Assembly: GCF_022347545.1 (NCBI RefSeq)
Contig: NZ_JAKREW010000041.1
Span: 1 to 38,033 of the forward strand
DNA: 38,033 bases
Direction of reading: 5' to 3'
Source of the DNA: Terribium retamae
Lineage (GTDB): Bacteria; Pseudomonadota; Alphaproteobacteria; Rhizobiales; Rhizobiaceae
Shown here: piece by piece, positions 14,397 to 22,775 of the stretch
Position numbering within the stretch: position 1 is the stretch's first letter
How the letters are laid out: each line of letters begins with the position of its first letter
Position numbers and translations under genes: made by a program
The notes under the pieces: generated by a model
Told to the model about the DNA's origin: nothing
Database searches by the model: none
Seen by the model: only the letters and a program-made list of their open reading frames with translations

Positions 14397-14894
14397 ATGA
14401 GATCGTTCTTCTACGGCGCGTTGGCAGGCTTGGCAGCCACCATGGCCATGACCAGCTTCATGCAGCGGGCGCACGCCAAGCTGCCGCCCGGTCAGCGTTA
14501 TCCTTTGCCGCCGCGGGAAATCGTCGACCGTACCGTTGGCCTCGAACGGGAAAGCGCTGCACGTACGGCGACCATGTTCTCCCATTTCGGTTTCGGCGCT
14601 CTGGCGGGAGCCCTGTTCGCGCTTCCGGCAGTAAGCCGGATGGGCGGTGTTGCCTATGGACTGGGCGTCTGGGGGGCCAGCTACTTGGGATGGCTGCCGG
14701 CTTCGCGCATCCTTGCCCCGGCGATCCGCCATCCGGGCCGTCGCAACCTGTTGATGCTTGCTGCGCATGTCGTCTGGGGTGCTGCGCTGGCCAGGTCCTT
14801 CGAAGAACTCAACGCAGCAGAAAGAGCCTTCGGCCGTGAAGCTGGCGAGGGCAAGCTGCCGGCGGAACGCAGGGAAATGGAGGAAAGACCATGA
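14397..14894 (+). CDS. conserved membrane protein, function unknown
   Basis: A 165-residue protein, first gene of a four-gene operon. Hydrophobic segments lie at about residues 5-22 (GALAGLAATMAMTSFM), 62-80 (FGFGALAGALFALPAV), 87-103 and 118-132. A soluble loop at 27-56 has PPREIVDRTVG, and the C-terminus is charged (FGREAGEGKLPAERREMEERP). I do not recognise a named family with certainty; it resembles small membrane proteins of the DUF1440/DUF6789 kind. ATG 14397 is preceded by GGAAAGG. Its stop overlaps the start of the next gene (ATGA), so a role linked to the FAD-Rieske protein is likely. Confidence 0.75.
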   Translation: MRSFFYGALAGLAATMAMTSFMQRAHAKLPPGQRYPLPPREIVDRTVGLERESAARTATMFSHFGFGALAGALFALPAVSRMGGVAYGLGVWGASYLGWLPASRILAPAIRHPGRRNLLMLAAHVVWGAALARSFEELNAAERAFGREAGEGKLPAERREMEERP

Positions 14895-16432
14895 CCTCGA
14901 ATGGCGTATTCTGGCTCGACACGCCCAAGCAGGCAAAAGCCGGCAAGATCTCTTCCGATCTGGAACTGGACGTCGCCATCGTCGGTGGCGGCATGGTCGG
15001 GCTGAATTGCGCTTATCTGCTCGGCCAGACCGGTCTTGACGTCGGCGTCTTCGAAGCGCGCCGCATCGGTCGGCAGGCAACGGGAAAGTCGACGGCTAAG
15101 ATCACCTCGCAGCATGGCGCGAAATACCGGTCGCTCTTGAAGGATTTCGGGAGCGACGGCGCCCGGCTCTATGCCGATGCCAACCAGCGCGCGGTGTCCG
15201 GCATTGCCGAGCTCTGCAATTCGTTGCCGGACAAAGCTGCCATCGAGCGCCGGGATGCCTATGTCTTTGCGCGCACGCCGAAAGAGGCGGACGATCTGCG
15301 GGACGAGGCAGAGGTCGCCGCGGAGCTCGGCCTCCCGGCCGCGTTCGTTTCCGATGCCGGCTTGCCTTTCCCGGTCGAAGGAGCGTTGAAGTTTTCGGCC
15401 CAATACCAGTTTGACCCCTATCTTTACCTGACCGGACTTGCGGAATTGCTGCGCGGCAACGGCTGCCATGTCCATCAAGACAGCCGTGTCGAAGACATCG
15501 TGGCCGACGGCGTCGCCGACCCGCTGGTTCTGCGGGTGGACGGGCACACGGTGAGGGCAAGGTTTGCCGTCGTCGCCACGCAGATGCCCATAATCGGCGA
15601 CGGGCTGTTTTATGCCCGGGCCTTCCCGCTCGCCCATCCTGTCGCGGCGGTTCGAATGCCTGCGGACCTTCAACTCGACGGCATGTATCTCAGTGCCGGC
15701 CAACCCTCCATTTCCATCCGCACCGCAAAGCGCCGCGAGGACGACTATTTGATCGTGGCCGGCCCGGAATTCAGGCCGGGCGAGCCGGGCGGGCAAGCCG
15801 ACGCCGTAGACCAGACATTGGCCTTCTTCGACCGGACGCTCGAAGCCGGACAGCCGACGCATCTGTGGATCAACGAGGATTTCCGCTCGATGGACGGCGT
15901 GCCGTTCATCGGCCCGGCAACCGACGACAAACCCAATCTGCTTGTCGCCACCGGCTTCGGCGCATGGGGCATAACCCAGGGCTATGTGGCGGCGGAGGTC
16001 CTGGCCCATAGGATCCTCGGCAAGGAACATGCCTGCCGCGACCTGTTCGATGCGACACGGATCAAGCCTGTCACCGGCGGCCCCAGCTTCCTTGCGGAAA
16101 ACGTCAAGACAGCCGTTCATCTTGTCGGCGATCGTTATCTGGGCGGAAAGACGGTCGAACTCGACGCCATCGAACCGGGGCAGGGCGGGGTGATCAAGCA
16201 TGACGGCGAGCTTCTGGCCGTGCGCCGCGGCGAGGATGGCGGACTGACGGCGCTTTCCGCAAGTTGCACCCATCTCGGCTGCACGGTCGATTGGAATGCC
16301 GTTGACAGGACCTGGGATTGCCCCTGCCATGGTTCGCGTTTCGAGGAGAATGGCGAAGTGCTCAGCGGACCCGCGAAAGCGCGTTTGCCGGCGAGAGAGC
16401 TGGCGTCCGGCAAGAAGAAGGTCACGGTGTGA
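14891..16432 (+). CDS. FAD-dependent oxidoreductase (DAO fold) with C-terminal Rieske [2Fe-2S] domain
   Basis: A 513-residue two-domain enzyme. The N-terminal part has the dinucleotide motif VAIVGGGMVGLNCAYLL (about 28-44), FEARRIGRQATGKSTAKI and, near residue 340, a second FAD segment (DGVPFIGPATDDKPNLLVATG), as in glycine/D-amino-acid oxidase-like proteins. The C-terminal 100 residues are a Rieske domain: ligands C459, H461, C477 and H480, with C464 and C479 placed to form the disulfide of bc1-type Rieske proteins (CTHLGC, CPCHGS). Fusions of this kind are known across bacteria, but the substrate is unknown. The protein has no export signal and is probably cytoplasmic. It overlaps the upstream gene (ATGA) and the downstream gene (GTGA). 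Confidence 0.9.
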   Translation: MTSNGVFWLDTPKQAKAGKISSDLELDVAIVGGGMVGLNCAYLLGQTGLDVGVFEARRIGRQATGKSTAKITSQHGAKYRSLLKDFGSDGARLYADANQRAVSGIAELCNSLPDKAAIERRDAYVFARTPKEADDLRDEAEVAAELGLPAAFVSDAGLPFPVEGALKFSAQYQFDPYLYLTGLAELLRGNGCHVHQDSRVEDIVADGVADPLVLRVDGHTVRARFAVVATQMPIIGDGLFYARAFPLAHPVAAVRMPADLQLDGMYLSAGQPSISIRTAKRREDDYLIVAGPEFRPGEPGGQADAVDQTLAFFDRTLEAGQPTHLWINEDFRSMDGVPFIGPATDDKPNLLVATGFGAWGITQGYVAAEVLAHRILGKEHACRDLFDATRIKPVTGGPSFLAENVKTAVHLVGDRYLGGKTVELDAIEPGQGGVIKHDGELLAVRRGEDGGLTALSASCTHLGCTVDWNAVDRTWDCPCHGSRFEENGEVLSGPAKARLPARELASGKKKVTV

Positions 16433-17712
16433 AAGTCGCGGTCGTCGGTGCCACGGGGTTGATCGGCAGCGCCCTGTGCGCTCGCCTGGCTCATGAGGGC
16501 CATCAGGTACTCGGCGTGGTGCATCGGCCAAACACCACCTGTTTCGCCTGCACGGAAACCGTCTCTCTGAATATGAACGAAGCCGGCCGGGCCGATTGGA
16601 TCACCGTGCTCGAAGGCTGCGACGCCGTGGTGAATTGTGCGGGCGCCTTGCAGGACAGCGCGACGGAAGACGTTTTCTCTGTTCACGCCAAGGGCGCGGC
16701 GGCGCTGTTTGCAGCATGCGCGCGCGCCGGCGTCAGGCGGGTCATCCATTTTTCGGCGATCGGGGTCGACCGCGCCCAGCCGTCGGAATTCTCGGCGAGC
16801 AAACTCGCCGGCGACACCACGCTGATGGCTTCCGAACTGGAGTGGGTGATCCTGCGGCCGTCGGTCGTGCTCGGAGCTCCGGTGTTCGGCGCGAGTGCCC
16901 TCATGCGTGGGCTGGCGGCACTGCCCTGGTTGCCGTCGATGCCGAATACCGCCGCGCTCCAGCCGGTCCAGTTGGAAGACGTCGTGTCCACCGTCGTCTA
17001 CTTCCTTCGGGCCGACAGCCCGTCGCGTCTGGCGCTGGACCTGCCGGGCCCCGGAACCTTCAGCATGAATGAGCTCGTGGCAAAGTACCGGGCGTGGATG
17101 GGCTGGCCGCCGGCATGGCGTTTCGAGCTTCCCTCGGCACTGGCAGCGTGTCTCTACCGCCTCGGCGATCTGGCCGGCCTGCTGGGTTGGCGCCCGCCTG
17201 TGCGCAGCAATGCCGAAAAGGAGATGCGCCGGGGTGCCACCGGCGATCCGGCAGCGTGGACCGCCGCGACGGGCATTGTGCCCGCCGGTGTCGACGCGGC
17301 CCTGCTGGCGCGTCCTGCAACCGTGCAGGACCGCTGGTTCGCCGGCGTCTATTGGGTGAAGCCGCTGATCTTCGTCATTCTCCCGTTCTTCTGGATCATG
17401 ACCGGGATCATTTCGCTGTCGGTCGGCTGGCGATCCGGCGTCGAGCTGATGCTGGTCGCCGGCGCCGGGAGCTTGTCGGCGCCGTCAGTCGTTGCGGGCG
17501 CTTTGGCCGATATGATTGTCGGCGCTCTGATCGCCGGGCGCAGGACGGCACGGTACGGCCTGCTCCTGGCGCTCGCCCTCGCAGGGTTCTACGGCATCGC
17601 CGGATCCATCCTCAGGCCGGATCTCTGGGCCGAGCCGCTCGGACCGCTCATGAAGATCTTGCCGATCATGCTGCTGCATATGATCGCTCTGGCGATTCTC
17701 AAGGAGCGATGA
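16429..17712 (+). CDS. NAD(P)-dependent epimerase/reductase fused to a DoxX-like membrane domain
   Basis: A 427-residue protein. Residues 1-300 are an atypical short-chain dehydrogenase fold beginning VKVAVVGATGLIGSALCARL (glycine-rich NAD(P) site), related to NmrA/complex I NDUFA9-like proteins. Residues about 310-427 hold four hydrophobic helices of DoxX-like type. The start is a GTG at 16429 overlapping the previous stop (GTGA), with AAGAAGG upstream. No classical YxxxK active site is evident; the segment SEFSASKLAGD lies in the right area but lacks the Tyr. It may bind nucleotide without being a normal reductase. Membrane anchoring next to a Rieske-flavin protein and a DUF2269 protein suggests a membrane redox complex. 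Confidence 0.85.
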   Translation: MKVAVVGATGLIGSALCARLAHEGHQVLGVVHRPNTTCFACTETVSLNMNEAGRADWITVLEGCDAVVNCAGALQDSATEDVFSVHAKGAAALFAACARAGVRRVIHFSAIGVDRAQPSEFSASKLAGDTTLMASELEWVILRPSVVLGAPVFGASALMRGLAALPWLPSMPNTAALQPVQLEDVVSTVVYFLRADSPSRLALDLPGPGTFSMNELVAKYRAWMGWPPAWRFELPSALAACLYRLGDLAGLLGWRPPVRSNAEKEMRRGATGDPAAWTAATGIVPAGVDAALLARPATVQDRWFAGVYWVKPLIFVILPFFWIMTGIISLSVGWRSGVELMLVAGAGSLSAPSVVAGALADMIVGALIAGRRTARYGLLLALALAGFYGIAGSILRPDLWAEPLGPLMKILPIMLLHMIALAILKER

Positions 17713-17713
17713 G

Positions 17714-18190
17714 ATGATGTATTTCTTCTTCCTCAAATTCCTTCACATCATCGGTGCCTCGGTGCTTCTGGGTACCGGCGCCGGGATAGCCTTCTTCATG
17801 CTTCTCGCCCACCGTACGGGCCACGCCGTCACCATTGCGGCAACCGCCCGCATCGTCGTGATCGCGGATTTCCTGTTCACCGCCAGCGCTGTCGTCCTGC
17901 AGCCCGTCACCGGAATCCTGCTGGCACGCGAAGCCGGCTATTCCTTGTGGGATGGCTGGATCGTCCTTTCGATCATCCTCTACATCGTGACGGGCCTGTT
18001 CTGGCTGCCGGTTGTGTGGATGCAGATGGAAATGCGTCGTCTGGCCGAGCAAGCCGCAGCCGACGGTTCTCCGCTGCCTGCGCGTTACCATACGCTTTTC
18101 CGCTGGTGGTTCGCCTTCGGCTTCCCGGCCTTCGCCGCGGTGGTCGCGATATTCTGGCTCATGATCAGCCGTCCCGAGATCGGCTGGTAA
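17714..18190 (+). CDS. DUF2269 family integral membrane protein
   Basis: A 158-residue protein with four membrane helices (about 5-30, 45-68, 78-103, 129-151) and short loops, starting MMYFFFLKFLHIIGASVLLG. DUF2269 proteins are predicted membrane proteins of unknown function. AAGGAG lies 7 nt before ATG 17714, and the preceding stop is one base upstream. It is the last gene of the 14397-18190 operon. Conserved His near the start of helix 1 (FLHIIG) is shared with haem-binding small membrane proteins, but haem binding here is only a guess. Confidence 0.82.
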   Translation: MMYFFFLKFLHIIGASVLLGTGAGIAFFMLLAHRTGHAVTIAATARIVVIADFLFTASAVVLQPVTGILLAREAGYSLWDGWIVLSIILYIVTGLFWLPVVWMQMEMRRLAEQAAADGSPLPARYHTLFRWWFAFGFPAFAAVVAIFWLMISRPEIGW

Positions 18191-18231
18191 CGGCGTCGTT
18201 TGACAGCTGGTCTCCCGGAACCGCTCAAAAG

Positions 18232-18251
18232 AAGCCGCCTTGCGGCGGCTT
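18232..18251 (-). terminator. rho-independent terminator of the minus-strand DUF4142 gene
   Basis: Stem AAGCCGCC/GGCGGCTT with loop TTGC. Read on the minus strand it is followed by CTTTTGAG, giving a short T tract 20-40 nt after the stop at 18274. It may also end the plus-strand operon, since it lies 42 nt after its last stop. Confidence 0.65.
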
Positions 18252-18273
18252 GAAAATAAGAGCCCTGCTACGG

Positions 18274-18801
18274 CTATTTGTTCAGACCGTTGGCCATGTC
18301 GAGATGATGTTGAAGGTGGGGCAGCGTTTTGCCCGCCCAGGCCTTCAGGTCCGGCTGCTCGCCCTCTTCGCTGTACCTTTTGAAGAGATCGACGGCGTCT
18401 TCATGCGCGTCGACCTGATCGGCGTGATATTGCTTCGTGAAATCGTCGCCTTGCAGCGACTTCAGATTGTCGAGCGTCTTCTGCTGCGCATCCACCATCG
18501 CCGTTGGCAGCGTGGCTTTGACCTTCCCGCTCGAAACGAGGTCTTTCAGCTCGGTCGTCGTTTTCGTATGGTCGGTGACCATCTGTTGCGCGAAAGTCTT
18601 GGTCGCCTGGTCTGAGCGCTCCTGCGCCAATTTGCTGGACTCGATCTCGAACATGTCGCTCGACGCTGCTTGCGTCACGAAATCCTGGGTTGTGGGGGCA
18701 ATTCCCAGCGCCGAATTCACGCCGGTTTTTTCGGTCGCGGATTGTGCCCAGGCTCCTGTCGAGATCAGCAGGGCGACTGCTGTAGCTGTGAGAATTTTCA
18801 T
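18274..18801 (-). CDS. DUF4142 family secreted protein
   Basis: A 175-residue protein with a signal peptide (MKILTATAVALLISTGAWAQ, cleavage after AWA). A helical ferritin-like DUF4142 domain follows: FVTQAASSDMFEIESSKLAQ, FAQQMVTDHTKTTTEL and a C-terminal HADQVDAHEDAVDLFKRY. The domain is a four-helix bundle of unknown function, periplasmic, often stress-induced. His and Glu residues could hold metal, which is unproven. ATG 18801 has GGAG 11 nt upstream; an upstream ATG at 18822 overlaps the promoter. A second DUF4142 gene lies at 20491 on the other side of the divergent promoter pair. Confidence 0.88.
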   Translation of the reverse strand: MKILTATAVALLISTGAWAQSATEKTGVNSALGIAPTTQDFVTQAASSDMFEIESSKLAQERSDQATKTFAQQMVTDHTKTTTELKDLVSSGKVKATLPTAMVDAQQKTLDNLKSLQGDDFTKQYHADQVDAHEDAVDLFKRYSEEGEQPDLKAWAGKTLPHLQHHLDMANGLNK

Positions 18802-18827
18802 GGGTTGGTTCTCCGGTTGCATAGTTT

Positions 18828-18852
18828 AACCGGGCAAGCAGCCGCGCGTTCC
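18828..18852 (-). promoter_or_regulatory. EcfG-like promoter of DUF4142 gene
   Basis: On the minus strand GGAAC (18852-18848), 16 nt, GGTT (18831-18828). The gene start is 26 nt downstream. The region 18853-19024 between the two divergent promoters shows no convincing gene. Confidence 0.62.
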
Positions 18853-19024
18853 TTTTTGTTGCCTCCCGGCACCCGTCTCTGTCTGGCCGTCGCCAAGCGG
18901 GGCAGCTGTGGGGATCGCGCGGTGACGAAGAAGCCTCGTGCGGGTCTCGAACGCCTCGCTCCCGGCTTTCCAAGTCGACTCGGGACAGCGGCTCGGAGCG
19001 GTTTCATATTGTGATCGAAAAATT

Positions 19025-19049
19025 GGAACGATTGCCGAATTCTCTCCTT
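19025..19049 (+). promoter_or_regulatory. EcfG-like promoter of the di-heme cytochrome gene
   Basis: ATTGGAAC (GGAAC at 19025-19029) with TT at N18 (19048-19049); the four-base box reads CCTT. The gene start at 19081 follows a strong ribosome site. Confidence 0.5.
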
Positions 19050-19080
19050 GATGTTGCGGGCGCGGGAAAGGGAGAGGGTG

Positions 19081-20478
19081 ATGCACACCACCACCAAGAT
19101 CGCGCTTTTCAGCGCCACTGCCCTGGCTTTGTTCGGCGCGGCAGCCATTTCCGATCCCTTGCCGCCCGATCTGACCTATCGCCCCTTGCCGTCGCTGCCC
19201 TTCTCCAAGGTCAAGCAGACGGACGAGGCGCAGAAGCCAGCCGTCATGGACCGGCAGCACGCCCTGCTGGGTGATCGCTACGACCTTTCGGATCGCACCA
19301 TTGCCGACGTCGCCATGTCAGGTGGCCGCAAGGGCGTGCAAGCCGGCGTGCGGGTCAAGACGGCGCCCGGCGGCGAATGGGATGAGCTTGCTTCGCTCAC
19401 GCCGCAGCAGATCCGTGATCGCAACCTGCTGCCCCTCGGCTTCCTGCCCTTGCCGCATGTGAAGCAGGCGACCGGCGGCCAGGTCTTTCCCGAAAAGCAG
19501 ATCGGCGAGATCGGCCGGGACGAAGGCCGCGACCTCAGGCGGTTCGACGTCGACTTCGACCTGCCGGACCATTTGACGCCCGAATTTCCGCCGCCGATCT
19601 TCCTGACCACCCATCCCGAACTCGGCGATGTCTCGCGCGGCGATCTTCTGACCATCCGCAACTTCTACGAATACATGAACGGCATCGTCACCCCGGTGCA
19701 GATGGAAGGACTGCGCCTGCTGCTGACGCCGTTTCCGCAGGAAGAGTTCAACCAGACCGAAGACCGCAAGGTCGCGGCCCAGAGCACCGGCGTTGCCTGT
19801 CTCGACTGCCATTCGAATTTCCACACCAACGCCGCGTTTCACCTGACGCCGGACGTTCGCCCCCAGGCCGAGCGCTTCCGGCTGGACACGACCAGCCTCA
19901 GAGGCATGTTCAACCAGCAGATTCACGGCTCCAAACGGTCGCTGCGCTCGATCGAGGACTTTACCGAGTTCGAGCAGCGTACCGCCTATTTCAATGGCGA
20001 TCATGTCAGCGCGACGCGCAAGGGCGTCAACCTGCCCGACCGCCCGAACCAGGTGGCGATGATGGCGCAGATGCAGAACATCATCGATTTCCCGCCGGCG
20101 CCGAAGCTCGACTCTGCAGGACGGCTGGATCCCGCCAAGGCGACGGACCGGGAACTGGCCGGCGAGAAAGTGTTCATGGGCAAGGGGCGCTGCGCCGAAT
20201 GCCACAACCCCACGCAATCGTTCATGGATAACGCCATGCACGACCTGAAGCTTGAGCGTTTCTACAAGGTCGGCCAGACCTTCAACGACCAGGTCGCCAT
20301 CCCCGACGGCCCGATCAAGACTTTCACCCTTCGCGGCATCAAGGATTCGCCGCCCTACCTGCACGATGGCCGGCTGCTCACGCTCGAGGACACCGTCGAG
20401 TTCTTCAATCTCGTGCTGCAGACGAAGCTGACCCGCCAGGAAAAGGACGACCTCCTGGCCTATCTGCTGACGCTTTGA
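19081..20478 (+). CDS. di-heme cytochrome c peroxidase/MauG-like protein
   Basis: A 465-residue periplasmic protein with signal peptide MHTTTKIALFSATALALFGA. It has two haem c motifs, CLDCH (about residue 241) and CAECH (about 371), and a C-terminal signature shared with the bacterial CcpA/MauG superfamily (FTLRGIKDSPPYLHDGRLLTLEDTVEFFN). The first third (residues 30-150) is outside the usual peroxidase core. Such proteins reduce H2O2 or catalyse long-range oxidations. The substrate here is unknown; a peroxide role fits the stress promoter but is an inference. ATG 19081 is preceded by GGGAGAGGG; an earlier ATG at 19048 sits on the -10 box. The DUF4142 gene follows after 12 nt. Confidence 0.85.
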   Translation: MHTTTKIALFSATALALFGAAAISDPLPPDLTYRPLPSLPFSKVKQTDEAQKPAVMDRQHALLGDRYDLSDRTIADVAMSGGRKGVQAGVRVKTAPGGEWDELASLTPQQIRDRNLLPLGFLPLPHVKQATGGQVFPEKQIGEIGRDEGRDLRRFDVDFDLPDHLTPEFPPPIFLTTHPELGDVSRGDLLTIRNFYEYMNGIVTPVQMEGLRLLLTPFPQEEFNQTEDRKVAAQSTGVACLDCHSNFHTNAAFHLTPDVRPQAERFRLDTTSLRGMFNQQIHGSKRSLRSIEDFTEFEQRTAYFNGDHVSATRKGVNLPDRPNQVAMMAQMQNIIDFPPAPKLDSAGRLDPAKATDRELAGEKVFMGKGRCAECHNPTQSFMDNAMHDLKLERFYKVGQTFNDQVAIPDGPIKTFTLRGIKDSPPYLHDGRLLTLEDTVEFFNLVLQTKLTRQEKDDLLAYLLTL

Positions 20479-20490
20479 GCGGAGGAGATC

Positions 20491-21078
20491 ATGATGCGTT
20501 TATGGATCGTCGCGTTCGGTCTGGCCGTGATGCCGTCCTTGGCCGCAGCCCAGATCGGCAACCCGGCCGGCCTTGCCCCTGACACCCGGTTCAAGGCGCC
20601 CGGCGTGCCCGAGGCCAACCAGACCAATTATCAGGACAGGCTCTTCGCGCAACTCATGACCGCCGGCGGGCTGGCTGAGGTCGATCTGGGCAAGCTTGCC
20701 GTGTCGAAGACCGATCATCAGGGCATCCGCGCCTACGCTCAGCAGATGATCGACAGCCACGGCAAGGCCAACAAGGCGCTGGGTTCGATCGCCGAGAAGA
20801 GCAGAATGCCGGTCCCGGCCGAGCCCGGTGAAGATCAGAAAATGGCCCGCTCCCATATCGACGGTCTGAAGGGCCGCGAGTTCGACCTCGCCTATCTGGC
20901 AAACCAGGTGGTCGAACATCAGAAAGCCGCCAGCCTTCTGGCCTGGGAAATCGGCTCCGGTGAAGACGCCGCCTTGCAGCGCTTCGCGATGGAAACCTTG
21001 CCCACCGTGCTTGAGCATTTGCAGATGGCGCGTGATCTGACGGCAGAACTGACCTTGCAGGCCCAGGCAGCCAAATAA
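20491..21078 (+). CDS. DUF4142 family secreted protein
   Basis: A 195-residue protein with signal peptide MMRLWIVAFGLAVMPSLAAA. The DUF4142 helical bundle runs from about residue 45: LFAQLMTAGGLAEVDLGKLA, GIRAYAQQMIDSHGKANKAL, DLAYLANQVVEHQKAASLL and VLEHLQMARDL. GGAGGAG precedes the ATG. It lies 12 nt after the di-heme cytochrome gene, so the two are one operon and both products are periplasmic. The pairing suggests a functional link, perhaps metal or oxidant handling, which is not shown. Confidence 0.87.
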   Translation: MMRLWIVAFGLAVMPSLAAAQIGNPAGLAPDTRFKAPGVPEANQTNYQDRLFAQLMTAGGLAEVDLGKLAVSKTDHQGIRAYAQQMIDSHGKANKALGSIAEKSRMPVPAEPGEDQKMARSHIDGLKGREFDLAYLANQVVEHQKAASLLAWEIGSGEDAALQRFAMETLPTVLEHLQMARDLTAELTLQAQAAK

Positions 21079-21080
21079 TT

Positions 21081-21106
21081 GGAACGCAGCCGGGCCAGCG
21101 GCGATT
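21081..21106 (+). promoter_or_regulatory. weak EcfG-like promoter upstream of DUF892 gene
   Basis: ATTGGAAC (GGAAC at 21081-21085) with CGAT after 16 nt or GATT after 17 nt. It starts two bases after the previous stop and lies about 125 nt before the next ATG. The -10 is poor. Confidence 0.35.
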
Positions 21107-21229
21107 AGCCGTGTGTCGGTCGAGTGCAACGCGCCCGTTACAGGAATACGCGCACTCTGCTCCAGTCTTTTCGCTCGATCGGAAGGAGCATCGCGATCTG
21201 TAGCGCGGCACCAGAGAGGAAGCACACGG

Positions 21230-21739
21230 ATGTCTGAATCACGCGAATGGCTTGTCCAGTGGCTGAGGGATGCCCATGCCATGGAGGAGCAAGCGATCAC
21301 GATGCTGTCCGGCCAGATCGATCGGATCGAGAACTATCCGGAACTCAGGGACCGCATGCAGATGCATCTCGACGAGACGCGAGAACAGGCGGCCCGGATA
21401 AGACGCTGTCTCGACGAACTCGGCCATGACGCCTCGACCGCCAAGGATGCAGGCGGCAAACTGATCGCCATGGGGCAGTCGTTCAGCGGGATCTTCGCAG
21501 GCGACGAAGTCATGAAGGGATCTCTGGCCAGCTACACTTTCGAGCACATGGAAATTGCTTCCTACACCATCCTTTTGGCAGCGGCCGAGACCCTCGGAGA
21601 GACCGCGATCGCGAAAGTCTGCGAGCAAAATCTGCGCGAGGAGAAAGCGATGGCGGAGTGGCTCCAAAACCATCTTCCCGACGTGGCCAACCTCTTCCTC
21701 CGGCGCGCGAATATGGAAAGCGACGCTGCGAAGCGTTGA
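21230..21739 (+). CDS. DUF892 ferritin-like protein (YciE/YciF family)
   Basis: A 169-residue four-helix protein with the DUF892 layout: WLVQWLRDAHAMEEQAITML, LRDRMQMHLDETREQAARI, FEHMEIASYTILLAAAETLG and CEQNLREEKAMAEWLQNHLP. The helices supply Glu and His residues at spacings typical of di-iron ferritin-like folds. YciE/YciF relatives are induced by osmotic and general stress and have no settled function. GAGAGGAAG precedes the ATG. It is cytoplasmic, with no signal. The small gene at 21758 follows closely. Confidence 0.88.
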   Translation: MSESREWLVQWLRDAHAMEEQAITMLSGQIDRIENYPELRDRMQMHLDETREQAARIRRCLDELGHDASTAKDAGGKLIAMGQSFSGIFAGDEVMKGSLASYTFEHMEIASYTILLAAAETLGETAIAKVCEQNLREEKAMAEWLQNHLPDVANLFLRRANMESDAAKR

Positions 21740-21757
21740 TCGGCGAGGAGCCTGGCA

Positions 21758-21979
21758 ATGCGTAGATGGATGGAATTGCGTGCACTGATCGTCACGGCGA
21801 TCGTGGTCATTGCAGTGGTGGTCGCCTTCCTGACGATCGACGGCAGCCGGGACACCGCACCGGTGAAACGGGCGCAGGAGCAGAATTCGGGTGCTAATGC
21901 GCCGCTCGAGCGCAATGCATCTCCGGGCACCGTTCCGCAACCGGACGGCAGTGCGCGCCTGCCGGAAAACCAGCAGTGA
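21758..21979 (+). CDS. small membrane-anchored protein (73 aa)
   Basis: The N-terminal helix at about residues 8-26 (LIVTAIVVIAVVVAFLTI) is followed by a disordered, Asn/Pro/Gln-rich tail (NSGANAPLERNASPG). Cleavage is not obvious, so it is probably an inner-membrane protein with a periplasmic tail. GAGGAG lies 8 nt before the ATG, and the gene starts 18 nt after the DUF892 stop, making one operon. No family recognised. Confidence 0.68.
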   Translation: MRRWMELRALIVTAIVVIAVVVAFLTIDGSRDTAPVKRAQEQNSGANAPLERNASPGTVPQPDGSARLPENQQ

Positions 21980-22072
21980 CCGAGGCCGCCAAAGGCAGCA
22001 GAAGTGACATGCTTGAAGGAGCGTGAGGGCCCGCAGAGTGAGCCGAGCGGGTTTCTCGGATCGGGAGTTTGA

Positions 22073-22681
22073 ATGAGCCAGGACATCAAGGCCTTCGCAG
22101 AAGGTTGGGTCGAGCGGAACGTGAATGAGGCTACGCTCCTCCGCGACGCCGAAAGCGCCGCGCGTGTCCATAGCGAGCGCTTCATGGCGGATGCGCGCGC
22201 CAACGGAATCGTCTCCGGCGAGGTGAACAGCTTCGCCGATACCGCCTTGATCGACGCTCTCAAGTCCGTTTCCGCTGATAAAGCCCAGTTTCGTCCAACG
22301 CCCGGCATCGGCAACGACAATGATCCTACCCTGAGGGGCAGGGATACCCATCAAGTTCTGGAAGACCACCTGCGGCTGAGGCTGGAGGGCCGACTGGAAG
22401 AGGATCTGCAGCGCAACTACGCCCCGGACGTCGTCTTGCTCACGGTCAATTCAAACAGCAAAGGCCATCACGCGATCAGAATGTCGGCGAAGCGCCTGGC
22501 GGAGCAGTTGCCCGATGCTGATTTCGAATTCGTTATGAAACAGGTCAGCGGCAGTTTCGCGCTTCTGGTCTGGAAAGCTCGTTCTCCCCGCCAGGAAGCA
22601 CATAGCGGTGCCGACACTTTCGTGATCGAAAACGGTCTGATCAGGCTGCAAACCATCCACTATCATCTTACGGCCGAGTAA
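22073..22681 (+). CDS. SnoaL-like (NTF2 fold) domain protein with N-terminal helical part
   Basis: A 202-residue protein. Residues about 95-202 form an NTF2/SnoaL-like cone: LEEDLQRNYAPDVVLLTVNS, a second helix (AIRMSAKRLAEQLPD), then strands VMKQVSGSFALLVWKARS and DTFVIENGLIRLQTIHYHL. The N-terminal 75 residues (FAEGWVERNVNEATLLRDAE..) are helical and resemble the rhizobial DUF768 helices, though I am unsure. SnoaL-like domains serve as small enzymes or ligand binders, and no catalytic set can be assigned here. GGGAG precedes the ATG. No EcfG promoter was found directly upstream. Confidence 0.75.
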   Translation: MSQDIKAFAEGWVERNVNEATLLRDAESAARVHSERFMADARANGIVSGEVNSFADTALIDALKSVSADKAQFRPTPGIGNDNDPTLRGRDTHQVLEDHLRLRLEGRLEEDLQRNYAPDVVLLTVNSNSKGHHAIRMSAKRLAEQLPDADFEFVMKQVSGSFALLVWKARSPRQEAHSGADTFVIENGLIRLQTIHYHLTAE

Positions 22682-22775
22682 AGCTTCGTCGGGTGCCGGG
22701 TGCGCAAAGCCCCAGCCGGATGTAGGCTGGGCCGTCCAACCGATGTTGCTGAATTCAGCGGAAGGAGGATATCCG

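Noticed and set aside
14107..14400. 97-codon plus-strand ORF before the FAD-Rieske operon
   Set aside because: It spans the EcfG promoter and a hairpin, has no ribosome site, and ends just inside the true first gene.
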